Below, in pieces: positions 27,557 through 37,058 of a stretch of DNA of 38,201 nt. A program made the position numbers and the translations under genes. The notes under the pieces were generated by a model that saw nothing but the letters and a program-made list of their open reading frames with translations, did no database searches and was not told the origin of the DNA. Position 1 is the stretch's first letter, and each line of letters starts with the position of its first letter. Source of the DNA: an uncultured Prochlorococcus sp. (GTDB lineage Bacteria > Cyanobacteriota > Cyanobacteriia > PCC-6307 > Cyanobiaceae); NCBI GenBank assembly GCA_902616595.1, contig CACMTJ010000013.1, positions 1 through 38,201 of the forward strand. The letters are read 5' to 3'.

Positions 27557-29166
27557 TGTCAAAATTTGTATTTGTCACCGGAGGAGTAGTTTCTAGCATT
27601 GGCAAAGGAATTGTAGCTGCAAGCTTAGGAAGATTATTAAAGTCTAGAGGATATAGTGTTTCAATATTGAAACTAGATCCATATCTAAATGTTGATCCAG
27701 GAACAATGAGTCCTTTCCAACATGGAGAAGTATTTGTAACCGAAGATGGGGCTGAAACCGATCTAGATTTAGGTCACTATGAAAGATTTACTGATACCGC
27801 AATGACTAGGTTAAATAGTGTGACTACGGGATCTATCTATCAATCAGTTATCAATAAAGAAAGAAGAGGTAGTTATGACGGTGGAACTGTTCAAGTAATA
27901 CCTCACATAACGGGAGAAATAAGAGAAAGAATTCATAGAGTAGCCGCCAACAGTAATGCAGACATTATAATTACTGAAATTGGTGGAACAGTTGGTGATA
28001 TTGAATCTCTACCTTTTTTGGAGGCAATAAGAGAATTCAAAAATGATGTCAATAGGAACGATGTTGCATATATACACGTAACATTACTTCCTTACATCAA
28101 AACCTCTGGCGAAATAAAAACTAAACCAACACAACATTCAGTGAAAGAATTAAGATCAATTGGAATTCAGCCAGATTTACTTGTATGCCGAAGTGATAAA
28201 TCTATCAATGAAGCTCTTAAAAAGAAGCTTAGTGGTTTTTGCGGTGTAAGTATCAACTCTGTAATTGAAGCTTTAGATGCAGACAGTATTTATTCTGTAC
28301 CTCTTTCTTTAAAAAAAGAAGGTTTATGCAAAGAAACCCTGAAGTATTTAGACCTTGAAGATAAAAAATGTGATTTAAAAAATTGGGAGCAACTAATACA
28401 CAACCTAAGAAATCCTGGAGATCCAATCAAAGTTGCTCTAGTAGGTAAATACATTGAACTTGGAGATGCATATTTATCCGTTGTTGAAGCTTTAAGACAT
28501 GCATGCATTGAACAAAAGGCTTTATTAGATTTACATTGGGTTAGTGCTGAAATGATAGAAAAAAATTCAGCAGAAACTTACTTAAATGAAGTTGATGCAA
28601 TTGTTGTACCCGGGGGATTTGGCAATAGAGGAGTCAATGGAAAAATTTCAGCTATAAAATTCGCAAGAGAGAATAAAATCCCCTTTTTAGGTTTGTGCCT
28701 TGGTATGCAATGTGCAGTTATAGAATGGGCTAGGAATGTAGCTAATCTTCCAGATGCATCTAGTTCAGAACTAGACCCAAATACTCCCAATCCAGTGATA
28801 CATTTATTGCCAGAACAGGAAGATGTAGTTGATTTAGGTGGAACAATGAGACTTGGAGTTTATCCATGTAGATTGACAAAAAATACAACTGGAAAAAAAT
28901 TATATGATGAGGAAGTTATTTATGAGAGACATCGACATAGATACGAATTTAATAATTACTACAAACAAAGTTTTTTAGATTCTGGATACAAAATTAGTGG
29001 TACATCACCAGATGGCAGATTAGTTGAGTTAATCGAGTTAGAAAATCATCCTTACTTCTTAGCATGTCAATATCATCCTGAGTTTTTATCACGACCTGGC
29101 AAACCTCATCCTTTATTTAAAGGTTTAATCAAAGCCTCTCAAGATAAATTAACTCAATCAAATTAA
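27556..29166 (+). CDS. pyrG: CTP synthase
   Basis: PyrG aminates UTP to CTP with ATP and glutamine. The 536-residue protein has the N-terminal synthetase domain ([15 protein letters not shown], about residues 4-18, P-loop-like; HYERFTD near 74) and a C-terminal class I glutamine amidotransferase with nucleophile Cys381 in GLCLGMQ and the His507/Glu509 pair in QYHPEF. The usual GRLVELIE region is also present. The start at ATG 27556 gives the canonical [10 protein letters not shown]; upstream in-frame codons reach a stop within 12 bases. It heads a run with queE (26 bases later), queC, pabB and pabC. Confidence 0.97.
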   Translation: MSKFVFVTGGVVSSIGKGIVAASLGRLLKSRGYSVSILKLDPYLNVDPGTMSPFQHGEVFVTEDGAETDLDLGHYERFTDTAMTRLNSVTTGSIYQSVINKERRGSYDGGTVQVIPHITGEIRERIHRVAANSNADIIITEIGGTVGDIESLPFLEAIREFKNDVNRNDVAYIHVTLLPYIKTSGEIKTKPTQHSVKELRSIGIQPDLLVCRSDKSINEALKKKLSGFCGVSINSVIEALDADSIYSVPLSLKKEGLCKETLKYLDLEDKKCDLKNWEQLIHNLRNPGDPIKVALVGKYIELGDAYLSVVEALRHACIEQKALLDLHWVSAEMIEKNSAETYLNEVDAIVVPGGFGNRGVNGKISAIKFARENKIPFLGLCLGMQCAVIEWARNVANLPDASSSELDPNTPNPVIHLLPEQEDVVDLGGTMRLGVYPCRLTKNTTGKKLYDEEVIYERHRHRYEFNNYYKQSFLDSGYKISGTSPDGRLVELIELENHPYFLACQYHPEFLSRPGKPHPLFKGLIKASQDKLTQSN

Positions 29167-29192
29167 TATTCTTTATTTTTTTGAATGAAAAA

Positions 29193-29864
29193 ATGACAAA
29201 TTTTTTACCCTTAGTCGAACAATTTCATTCATTACAAGGTGAAGGTTATCACGCTGGAAAAAGTGCTTTTTTTGTAAGATTAGCCGGATGTAAAGTTGGA
29301 TGTTCTTGGTGCGATACCAAAAATTCATGGGACGAGAAAAAACACCCTTCTATATCAATTGAAAAAATAATAGATCGCATAAAAATTGCCAGAGAAAAAG
29401 GAGCATCTTTTTGCGTTATTACAGGTGGAGAACCTTTACAACATAACCTAGATGATTTTTGCAAAGCAATAAAAAAAATGACGATGGGAGAAGAACAAAA
29501 GCCAATGAAGATTCATATTGAGACAAGTGGAGTTAATTCGATATCAGGAAGCTATGACTGGATTACTTTATCTCCTAAAAGACACTCACCTCCAAAAAAT
29601 TATTTTTTAGAAAACTGTAATGAAATCAAAATAATCATTAATGAAATAGAAGATATTGAATTTGCTATTCAAATAAAAAACGAAACTTTAAAACAAAATC
29701 AACTTTCTAAAAGAGAAGATGGCTTAAAAAAAGAAGATAAAATTTTTTATTTACAGCCAGCATGGAATAATGCGAATGGTTTTTCTCTTGCTATTGATTT
29801 CGTAAAAAATAACCCCGATTGGAAATTGAGCCTTCAAACTCACAAATACTTAAAAATCAATTGA
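29193..29864 (+). CDS. queE: 7-carboxy-7-deazaguanine synthase QueE
   Basis: QueE is a radical SAM enzyme that turns 6-carboxytetrahydropterin into 7-carboxy-7-deazaguanine for queuosine. The protein of about 223 residues has the N-terminal FHSLQGEGYHAGKSAFFVRLAGC and the cluster motif CKVGCSWCDTKNSW, a C-x3-C-x2-C pattern binding the 4Fe-4S cluster. VITGGEP supplies the SAM-binding glycine motif, and LSPKRHSPP continues the family pattern. The ATG at 29193 is preferred; a TTG at 29181 would add four residues. The gene is 26 bases after pyrG and 6 bases before queC, so the pair acts in sequence. The family call is firm. Confidence 0.93.
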   Translation: MTNFLPLVEQFHSLQGEGYHAGKSAFFVRLAGCKVGCSWCDTKNSWDEKKHPSISIEKIIDRIKIAREKGASFCVITGGEPLQHNLDDFCKAIKKMTMGEEQKPMKIHIETSGVNSISGSYDWITLSPKRHSPPKNYFLENCNEIKIIINEIEDIEFAIQIKNETLKQNQLSKREDGLKKEDKIFYLQPAWNNANGFSLAIDFVKNNPDWKLSLQTHKYLKIN

Positions 29865-29870
29865 AATCAT

Positions 29871-30545
29871 ATGACTCTTAAAAATAAATCGATAGTAGTT
29901 TTATTATCTGGAGGTTTAGATTCTTCTACAGTTACTGGTATCGCAAAAAAATCAGAAGCTAAAATTTTTGGCCTTTCATTTGACTACGGTCAACGTCATA
30001 AAAAAGAATTAAATTCTGCATCAATAATTGCAAAACACTTTGATATCGAAGAATTTAAAATTATTAAGCTTGACTTATCTTTATGGGGAGGCTCGTCATT
30101 AACTGATACTCAAAAAAATATTCCAATAGAAGGAGTACAAACTAATAAAATTCCTAATACTTATGTTCCTGGGAGAAATACTATATTTATTTCCGTTGCA
30201 CTAAGCTATGCCGAAGCAATAGACGCTGATTTTATAGGATTAGGAGTTAATGCATTAGATTACTCTGGTTATCCAGATTGCAGACCTGACTACATTAAAA
30301 AATTTCAAGAATTAGCAGATTTAGCCAATAAAAGAGGAAGAGAAAATAATCCAATAAAACTTTGGACACCACTATTAGATTTAAATAAAGAGGAAATTAT
30401 TAAATTAGCTTTTGATAATCATGTCCCTTTAGACAAAACATGGAGTTGTTATTTGGGTAATTCAAAACCATGCGGTAAGTGTGACAGCTGCAGAATTAGA
30501 AATACCGCTTATGAAAAATGGCTTAATAAGAATAATAAAAAATGA
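29871..30545 (+). CDS. queC: 7-cyano-7-deazaguanine (preQ0) synthase QueC
   Basis: QueC converts 7-carboxy-7-deazaguanine to preQ0, using ATP and ammonia. The 224-residue protein has the PP-loop LLSGGLDSSTV (about residues 12-22), FDYGQRHKKEL, YVPGRNTIF, and the zinc site CYLGNSKPCGKCDSCRIR with four cysteines. It directly follows queE. The last four bases (ATGA) overlap the start of pabB. The product feeds queuosine in tRNA; other queuosine genes are not in this window. Confidence 0.96.
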   Translation: MTLKNKSIVVLLSGGLDSSTVTGIAKKSEAKIFGLSFDYGQRHKKELNSASIIAKHFDIEEFKIIKLDLSLWGGSSLTDTQKNIPIEGVQTNKIPNTYVPGRNTIFISVALSYAEAIDADFIGLGVNALDYSGYPDCRPDYIKKFQELADLANKRGRENNPIKLWTPLLDLNKEEIIKLAFDNHVPLDKTWSCYLGNSKPCGKCDSCRIRNTAYEKWLNKNNKK

Positions 30546-31846
30546 AAATAAAAAAGGTAATTCTAGAAAAATGGATAGATCCAGCACTGATTACGCATCA
30601 TCTAACAAAAAAATTCGGAGATAAAGGATTAGCTTGGCTAGACAGTGATGGTAAAGAAAATGGGGAATGGTCAATAATAGGAATTAAACCTAAAAAAATA
30701 ATCCAATCAAGAGATATCAATAACTTAGACAAAACTAATAATCCATTTAACAATTTAAAAAATATTGAAAGAGGATTTTGGATCGGATGGTTAAGCTATG
30801 AAGCTGGCATTTACATAGAACCCAAAAACCCATGGCGAAAATCTAATATGGCAACTTTATGGATTGCATCATATGATCCAATCATTAAATGTAATCTAAT
30901 AAAAAAAGAAATAATTATCGAAGGTACAAACTCATCTGAACTGATGAATTATAAAAATATAATCAAAAATATTGAAGAAGAAAATATTATTAAAACAAAT
31001 TTGAATTTTGATTTTTCAAAAATAAATTTGGACGAAATGGCTGAAAAATTTCAGAAAAATATTCAAAAATTGAAAAAATTAATTTCCCTAGGGGATATAT
31101 TTCAAGCAAACCTAACAACTAAATGCGAAATTGAATCTTCCAAAAAATACAATCCTCTAGATATTTATTTAAAAATAAGAAGGAAATTAAGAGCTCCCTT
31201 TGGCGGAATAATAGTAAACAATAATAATACAGAGGCGGTATTATCTACTTCGCCAGAAAGATTTATAAAAATAGATAATAAAAATTTTGTAGAGTCAAGA
31301 CCTATCAAAGGAACTAGATCCAGAGATAAGGATTTAAATCAAGACGCACTTAATGCTATCGATTTAATAACGAACGAAAAAGATAGAGCCGAAAATATTA
31401 TGATTGTTGACCTAATAAGAAATGATTTAAGTAAAGTTTGCGAAACAGGAAGTATTACGGTGCCAGAAATATTAAAACTTGAAAGTTTCTTAAAAGTTCA
31501 TCATCTAACCTCAGTAATTAGAGGAAAATTAAAAAAAGGTAAGAATTGGATTGATTTACTAAAAGCTTGTTGGCCTGGCGGCTCTATAACTGGAGCACCT
31601 AAATTAAGATCATGCCAGAGACTTTTTGAATTAGAAGAATGTGAACGCGGACCATATTGTGGTTCGTTTTTGAAGCTTGACTGGAATGGAGAGTTTGACA
31701 GCAATATACTAATAAGGTCATTTTTAATTAAAGACAAAAAAATCAATATATATGCTGGTTGCGGAATAGTTATTGACTCAAACCCTGAAGAGGAAACTAA
31801 TGAACTAAAGTGGAAACTTTTACCGTTAATTGATTCACTAAAATGA
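30542..31846 (+). CDS. pabB: Aminodeoxychorismate synthase component I (PabB)
   Basis: PabB, with a glutamine amidotransferase partner, makes 4-amino-4-deoxychorismate from chorismate, the first step to p-aminobenzoate and folate. The 434-residue protein belongs to the chorismate-binding family, with SRPIKGTRSRDKD carrying the Lys typical of PabB, ENIMIVDLIRNDLSKV, VHHLTSVIRG, and GGSITGAPKLRSC. The N-terminal domain has the GWLSYEAG segment. Related anthranilate synthase TrpE lacks the PIKGT lysine, which supports PabB here. The first four bases overlap queC, and the last four overlap pabC. No pabA/trpG gene is seen in this window, so the amidotransferase is encoded elsewhere. Confidence 0.93.
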   Translation: MKIKKVILEKWIDPALITHHLTKKFGDKGLAWLDSDGKENGEWSIIGIKPKKIIQSRDINNLDKTNNPFNNLKNIERGFWIGWLSYEAGIYIEPKNPWRKSNMATLWIASYDPIIKCNLIKKEIIIEGTNSSELMNYKNIIKNIEEENIIKTNLNFDFSKINLDEMAEKFQKNIQKLKKLISLGDIFQANLTTKCEIESSKKYNPLDIYLKIRRKLRAPFGGIIVNNNNTEAVLSTSPERFIKIDNKNFVESRPIKGTRSRDKDLNQDALNAIDLITNEKDRAENIMIVDLIRNDLSKVCETGSITVPEILKLESFLKVHHLTSVIRGKLKKGKNWIDLLKACWPGGSITGAPKLRSCQRLFELEECERGPYCGSFLKLDWNGEFDSNILIRSFLIKDKKINIYAGCGIVIDSNPEEETNELKWKLLPLIDSLK

Positions 31847-32670
31847 TTGAAAAATTTGGCTGGCACAAGGATCAATGGTTGGATATTGATAGAATATTTA
31901 TTTCTGCTAATAATAGAGGATTAAAATTTGCTGATGGTATATTTGAAACCATTTTGATAAAGGAAAACAAACCTATTCTTTTTGATGAACATCTGAAAAG
32001 ATTAGAAAAAAGTAGCAAGATTTTAAATATTAATCTCAAAATAAATAAATTAACTTTGAGACAACTTATTTACGATGGAGTTGAAAAGTTATCGCTTAAA
32101 AATGATCAATTTGCTTCAGTAAGAATAAACTATAGTCGAGGAACTAATGAAGGTCGAACACTAACGATTGATAGCACTTCAGAGACAAAAGATTTGGATA
32201 ATTTATGGCTTGAGTTCTATAAAATCAAACCAAATTTTAATCCGATAAGTGTTTGCATTAGTCAAACAGAAAAAATAAATGAATACAGTCTTATAAGTAA
32301 ATGCAAAACATTTTCATATAATCAGGCAATACAAGTTTTGACAGAAGCTAATGAAAAATCATTTGATGATTCTATCCTTTTAAATACGTCAGGTGAACTT
32401 TGTTGTGGAAGTACATTTAATCTTCTAATTAAGAGAAATAATCAATGGATAACTCCTAGAAAAGAGAGCGGTTGTTTAGAGGGGATTATGGTTTCTAAAG
32501 CTTTAAAATTGAAAATTGTAAAAGAAGAATTAATTCCTCCTGAATTTCAAAATGATGACATAATAGTTGCAATTAATAGCTTATCTTGCAGACAAATTAA
32601 TCAAGTTAATGATTTAAAGCTTAAACCTAAATTCGATCCAATTTACTTTTGGGATTTATTATATAGTTGA
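31843..32670 (+). CDS. pabC: Aminodeoxychorismate lyase-like class IV aminotransferase (PabC)
   Basis: The enzyme uses pyridoxal phosphate to eliminate pyruvate from aminodeoxychorismate and yield p-aminobenzoate. The 275-residue protein has the class IV fold: RGLKFADGIFETILI at the start, FDEHLKRLEKSS, the probable Schiff-base Lys155 in SKCKTFSYN, and SGELCCGSTFNLL near residue 183 (the usual ExSNxF region, here with GSTFN). Branched-chain and D-amino acid aminotransferases share this fold, but the four-base overlap with pabB makes the lyase the best call. Its last 28 bases overlap the 3' end of the convergent cobA. Confidence 0.85.
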   Translation: MIEKFGWHKDQWLDIDRIFISANNRGLKFADGIFETILIKENKPILFDEHLKRLEKSSKILNINLKINKLTLRQLIYDGVEKLSLKNDQFASVRINYSRGTNEGRTLTIDSTSETKDLDNLWLEFYKIKPNFNPISVCISQTEKINEYSLISKCKTFSYNQAIQVLTEANEKSFDDSILLNTSGELCCGSTFNLLIKRNNQWITPRKESGCLEGIMVSKALKLKIVKEELIPPEFQNDDIIVAINSLSCRQINQVNDLKLKPKFDPIYFWDLLYS

Positions 32671-33458
32671 ACTTTTTTAATATCTGGTAAATAGACATCA
32701 GATACTTTAGTTATATTATTATTAACCTTAAATTCAACAATTTTTCCAATAATGATAATTGATGGAGCTAAAAATTCTTTATCTTTGATTTTATCTGGGA
32801 GATTACCTAATTTCTCTATCAAACATTTTTGATTTTTTAAAGTAGCTTCTTGAATGACAGCGCATTTAGTATTCTTATCTAAACCACCTAGTATTAATTC
32901 TTCCACAATAAATTCAATATTTTTTATACCCATATAAATTACTAAGCTATCTGATGATTTAGCTAAATCTCTCCAATTCACTGTCTTTTTTTCCTTATCT
33001 ACACGCTCATGTCCAGTAACGAAAGTTACTGAACTTGCAGCATCTCTATGAGTTAGTGGAATACCAAAATATGTGGGGGCAGCTATCCCAGAAGTAATAC
33101 CTGGAACGATTTCAACAGAAATTCCATTTTCTTCTAAAATCGAAACCTCTTCCCCACCTCTAGAAAAAACAAATGGATCTCCCCCTTTAAGTCTGACAAC
33201 ATTTTTGCCTTCTTTTGCTAATTTCAAAATAAGAGCATTAGTTTCAGCCTGAGGGACAGAACACTTTCCAGCTCTTTTGCCTACATGATAAATTTCTGTA
33301 TTTTTTCCGGCCTCTTTTGTTATTTCATCTGGAATTAAAGCATCATGAACTAAAGCATCACAATTTTTTATTACACGTAAAGCTTTTAAAGTTAAAAGCT
33401 CAGGGTCACCAGGACCTGCGCCAACTAAATAAACAATTCCAGACACATTAATCTCCAT
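32643..33458 (-). CDS. cobA: Uroporphyrinogen-III C-methyltransferase (SUMT)
   Basis: The enzyme adds two methyl groups from S-adenosylmethionine to uroporphyrinogen III to make precorrin-2, the branch point to cobalamin and siroheme. The 271-residue protein is the single-domain SUMT form, without the CysG oxidase/chelatase half. Signatures are VYLVGAGPGDPELLTLKA near the start, VRLKGGDPFVFSRGGEE (about 93-109), and PGITSGIAAPTYFGIPLTHR (seen as GIPLTHRD). The start is taken at ATG 33458; TTG 33464 and GTG 33446 are alternatives. It is divergent from the MFS gene, with only 30 bases between starts, and overlaps pabC tail to tail. Confidence 0.93.
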   Translation of the reverse strand: MEINVSGIVYLVGAGPGDPELLTLKALRVIKNCDALVHDALIPDEITKEAGKNTEIYHVGKRAGKCSVPQAETNALILKLAKEGKNVVRLKGGDPFVFSRGGEEVSILEENGISVEIVPGITSGIAAPTYFGIPLTHRDAASSVTFVTGHERVDKEKKTVNWRDLAKSSDSLVIYMGIKNIEFIVEELILGGLDKNTKCAVIQEATLKNQKCLIEKLGNLPDKIKDKEFLAPSIIIIGKIVEFKVNNNITKVSDVYLPDIKKVQLYNKSQK

Positions 33459-33488
33459 TAACAAGTATGGTAGTAAAAGTTAATAGCA

Positions 33489-34772
33489 ATGAAGGTAAAT
33501 ATTGTGAAAGAAAATTTATTGAAACCAAACAAAAAATTTACTCTCCTAAGTGCTTTTATCACTCTTTTAAATGATCGATTAAGTGAAAGTATTCTTCTAC
33601 CTATTTTACCCTCTTTTGTTTTACTTTTTGACTCTAAAGCCAGTACATATGGATTATTATCATGTACTTACCAATTAGCTCAATTTACAGCTTCTCCTTT
33701 CATTGGAGTTATGAGTGATAGATATGGCAGAAGACCTGTCACTCTTTTTTGTATTACTGGCTCAATAATAGGAATTTCAATATTATCCTTTACTGTCCTT
33801 TTTAATTGGTCAAATTCTATAGCTGCTATCCCTTTATTTTTATTATTTTTAGCAAGACTAATTGACGGTTTAAGTGGTGGCACAGCAGCCACAGCGACAA
33901 CAATTCTTGCAGACATTTCAAGTCCAGAAAAAAGAGCAAAAACATTTGGACTGATTGGTGTAGCTTTTGGTTTAAGCTTTTTCTTAGGAAATATTTTCGT
34001 TGTAATTTTTGCAAAAAATACAAATAATAATTTTATTATCCCAGTTTTGATTGCTTCAATTATTCCAGTAATAAACTTTTTTCTAGTATTCTGCTATTTA
34101 CCTGAAACAAAACCCAATAATGCCTCGAATAAATTAAAAACAACTCTTAAAAATCCCCTAAAAGAGCTATTTACAGTATTCAAAGAAGAAAAGATCAGAA
34201 AACTTTCATTGGCATTTTTGATTTATTTTATTGCTTTTACAGGGTTAACCAACATCCTTATATTTTTCCTTCAAGAATCTTTAAACTGGACAACCAAAGC
34301 ATCAAGCGGAACTCTTGTTGTAGTAGGAGTTATTGCAATTATTGTTCAGGGAGGACTTATTGGTCCTCTCGTAAAGCAATTTGGCGAAATGAGATTAACC
34401 CTTATCGGATCAGGCTTCATTCTTGTAGCGTGTGCTCTTTTAATAACTGCCCCACAAGAAAATGCGACAATTAATATTTATTCAGCTGTTTCATTTTTAG
34501 CCGTTGGGGCAGGGTTAATTACGCCCACTTTAAGAGCACTTATATCTAAGAAATTAGACGTTGACAAACAAGGATCAATTTTAAGTAATCTTCAAGGTCT
34601 GCAGAGTCTTGGCGGAGTTCTAGGGATTGCAATGGCAGGAAGGGTTTATGATAGTTTAGGTCCAAAATCACCTTTTATAGCTGGTTCCATAATCTTACTT
34701 TTCATGATATACCTTATTGCAGAGGGTAAAAGTAATCATTCTTTTAAGAATCAAAAATCAAAAGCATTTTAA
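33489..34772 (+). CDS. Major facilitator superfamily transporter
   Basis: The 427-residue protein has about 12 hydrophobic spans and the MFS motif A between spans 2 and 3, GVMSDRYGRRPVT (about residues 72-84). It looks like a drug/metabolite-proton antiporter of the tetracycline/multidrug-efflux type (two six-span halves with a central charged loop near residues 205-235, LKTTLKNPLKEL). Substrate cannot be told from the sequence. The stop TAA shares its final A with the ATG of ppk, so translation of the two is coupled. The start ATG at 33489 is 30 bases from the divergent cobA start; an in-frame GTG at 33504 is another option. Confidence 0.88.
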   Translation: MKVNIVKENLLKPNKKFTLLSAFITLLNDRLSESILLPILPSFVLLFDSKASTYGLLSCTYQLAQFTASPFIGVMSDRYGRRPVTLFCITGSIIGISILSFTVLFNWSNSIAAIPLFLLFLARLIDGLSGGTAATATTILADISSPEKRAKTFGLIGVAFGLSFFLGNIFVVIFAKNTNNNFIIPVLIASIIPVINFFLVFCYLPETKPNNASNKLKTTLKNPLKELFTVFKEEKIRKLSLAFLIYFIAFTGLTNILIFFLQESLNWTTKASSGTLVVVGVIAIIVQGGLIGPLVKQFGEMRLTLIGSGFILVACALLITAPQENATINIYSAVSFLAVGAGLITPTLRALISKKLDVDKQGSILSNLQGLQSLGGVLGIAMAGRVYDSLGPKSPFIAGSIILLFMIYLIAEGKSNHSFKNQKSKAF

Positions 34773-36850
34773 TGAAAAGACAGGCTGATGTATTTATTAA
34801 TAGAGAATTAAGTTGGATTGAATTCAATAAAAGAGTACTCCTAACTGGTATGGAAAAGGAGTATAAAATTCTAGATAAAGTAAAATTTTGTTCAATTTTC
34901 AGTAACAATCTAGATGAATTTTTTATGGTGAGGGTAGCTTCATTAAAAGCTCAAGTTGAAGCAGGAATTACAAAAAAAAGTGTTGATGGACTTACCCCTC
35001 AAGAACAATTAACAAAAATAAATAAAGAAGTAAAGAATTTAACTGCCCTACAAGAAAACTATATTAATGATGAACTAGATAATGAATTAAAAGAAAAAGG
35101 TATAATTTTAAAAAAATATAAGGACCTTACTGAAAATCAAAAAAATTGGTGCAATAACTATTTTACTTCATCTATTTTTCCTTTATTAACTCCTTTAGTT
35201 GTTGATCCTGCACATCCATTTCCTTTTATAAGTAATTTAAGTCTTAATTTAGCAGCTCTCATAAGGGATGGAGAAAATTCTAAAAATCAGTTTGTCAGAG
35301 TAAAAATACCAACAAAAAATATAAATAGATTTATACAAATTCCTAATGACATTATTCAACATGGTGATGAAAGTAAATATTTTTTTATAAGTGTTGAAGA
35401 TTTAATTGGGAATAATATAAATAACTTATTTAACGGGATGGAATGTATAAATTACTCTTTTTTTAGAGTGACAAGAGATGCAGATTTAGAATTAAAGGAA
35501 CTTGAAGCTGATGATCTTCTTTTAGCAGTTGAACAAAGTTTGCAAAAGAGAAGATTAGGTGGAGACGTAGTTAGATTAGAAGTTGAATCGGATATGCCAG
35601 AAAATATTCTGAAATTACTCATTGAAAGTATCTCAATACAAAAAGAATATATTTACTTTTGCAAAAGTTTTTTAGGCCTTGACGATTTAAATCAACTTAC
35701 AAAAATCAATAGAGATGATTTAAAAGAAAATCTACTAATTGGGAAAACTCACCCGAAATTAAAAAATTTAGATTTAACCTCAAACAAAAAACTCTATTCT
35801 ATTTTTAGAATTCTTAGAAAAAACAATATCCTGCTTCATCATCCATACGACTTATTTAGAACTTCAGTTGAAGAATTTATAAACAAAGCGGCTGATGATC
35901 CACTTGTAATGGCTATAAAAATTACTTTATATCGAGTTTCCAAGGATTCCCCTATTATTGCAGCTTTAATGAGAGCTGCAGAGAATGGGAAAGAAGTAAT
36001 GACACTTGTTGAACTAAAAGCAAGATTTGATGAAGATAATAATATTCAATGGGCAAAACAACTTGAACAAGCTGGAATTCATGTTGTATATGGAATCATA
36101 GGGTATAAAACACATACAAAAATAGCTTTAGTAGTAAGAAAAGAAAAAGGACGATTAAGGAATTATTTCCATATTGGAACAGGAAATTATAACTCTAATA
36201 CTTCAAACTTTTATACAGATTTAGGATTACTTTCAACTGATCCTGATATTGCAACTGATTTACTGGAGCTATTTAACTACTTATCAGGTTTTTCTAAACA
36301 AAAAAGTTATCAAAAGTTATTAGTTTCTCCCTTATCGATGAGAGAGAAATTTATATTTCTGATAAAGAGAGAAATTAAAAATGCCGAGGAAGGCAAAAAA
36401 GCCGAAATAATTGCAAAAATGAATTCTTTAGTAGACCCAGAAATAATTAAACTGCTTTATTTAGCTTCAGACTCAGGCGTAAAAATTAGCCTCATCATAA
36501 GAGGTATTTGTTGCTTATATCCCCAGAGAAAAAATTTAAGTGAAAATATCAAAGTCATAAGCATTATCGGCCACTTTCTTGAACACTCAAGAATTTTTTG
36601 GTTTTGTAATAACGGAGAAAATGAGGTTTTTATTGGGAGTGCTGATTGGATGAGGAGAAATCTTGATAGAAGAATTGAAGCTGTTACTCCGATAGAGGAT
36701 TATGAATTGAAATCTAAAATATACTCACTTTTGCAAACCTACATTAAAGATGATTACTTTTCTTGGATAATGAAGGAAGATGGTTCCTATACAAAACATT
36801 CATTAGATTCGGCGAAGAATCGTTCACAAATTGATCTCATAGAACAATAA
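34772..36850 (+). CDS. ppk: Polyphosphate kinase 1
   Basis: PPK1 polymerises the gamma-phosphate of ATP into polyphosphate, a phosphate store. The 692-residue protein has the N-terminal FINRELSWIEFNKRVL start, SNNLDEFFMVRVASL, and the two PLD-like C-terminal domains. The autophosphorylated histidine is His448 in THTKIAL, and the second is His605 in LEHSRIFWF; their spacing of 157 residues equals that of the E. coli pair (435 and 592). FHIGTGNYN is also present. It overlaps the MFS stop by one base. It is near the normal length and uninterrupted. Confidence 0.96.
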   Translation: MKRQADVFINRELSWIEFNKRVLLTGMEKEYKILDKVKFCSIFSNNLDEFFMVRVASLKAQVEAGITKKSVDGLTPQEQLTKINKEVKNLTALQENYINDELDNELKEKGIILKKYKDLTENQKNWCNNYFTSSIFPLLTPLVVDPAHPFPFISNLSLNLAALIRDGENSKNQFVRVKIPTKNINRFIQIPNDIIQHGDESKYFFISVEDLIGNNINNLFNGMECINYSFFRVTRDADLELKELEADDLLLAVEQSLQKRRLGGDVVRLEVESDMPENILKLLIESISIQKEYIYFCKSFLGLDDLNQLTKINRDDLKENLLIGKTHPKLKNLDLTSNKKLYSIFRILRKNNILLHHPYDLFRTSVEEFINKAADDPLVMAIKITLYRVSKDSPIIAALMRAAENGKEVMTLVELKARFDEDNNIQWAKQLEQAGIHVVYGIIGYKTHTKIALVVRKEKGRLRNYFHIGTGNYNSNTSNFYTDLGLLSTDPDIATDLLELFNYLSGFSKQKSYQKLLVSPLSMREKFIFLIKREIKNAEEGKKAEIIAKMNSLVDPEIIKLLYLASDSGVKISLIIRGICCLYPQRKNLSENIKVISIIGHFLEHSRIFWFCNNGENEVFIGSADWMRRNLDRRIEAVTPIEDYELKSKIYSLLQTYIKDDYFSWIMKEDGSYTKHSLDSAKNRSQIDLIEQ

Positions 36851-37058
36851 AGACAATATTGATTTTTATAACATTTAAAAAAATTCTTAATATTTTAAAA
36901 TTTTTTTAATTTTTGTAGAATTCGCTCATATCAAAGGATTTCAAGAAATAAGCATTAAAAAAAAATTTTTTGTCTTTAAAATTTCAACGTAAAAGTAGTT
37001 TTTATTTCGATTTCAGTGCTAGCTTTTGAAAAAATCCATTATTTAGGAGGCCAGGGTG
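36851..37058. other. Gap of about 208 bases before the sigma gene, no gene seen
   Basis: This AT-rich stretch holds no convincing ORF, tRNA or hairpin terminator on either strand. It must contain the promoter and leader of the sigma gene, but runs of A and T make -10 matches uninformative. The only clear element is the Shine-Dalgarno at its end. Confidence 0.5.
37044..37050 (+). promoter_or_regulatory. Shine-Dalgarno site of the sigma factor gene
   Basis: TAGGAGG at 37044-37050 is a near-perfect anti-16S match. It lies 8 bases before ATG 37059 and 5 bases before the in-frame GTG 37056, so it supports ATG 37059 (the GTG is less well spaced). It stands out because most genes in this window lack a strong site. 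Confidence 0.75.

Noticed and set aside
31501..31875. 124-codon minus-strand ORF across the pabB-pabC junction
   Set aside because: It runs antisense to two conserved overlapping genes and has low-complexity Ser/Phe-rich sequence typical of a reverse-strand shadow.
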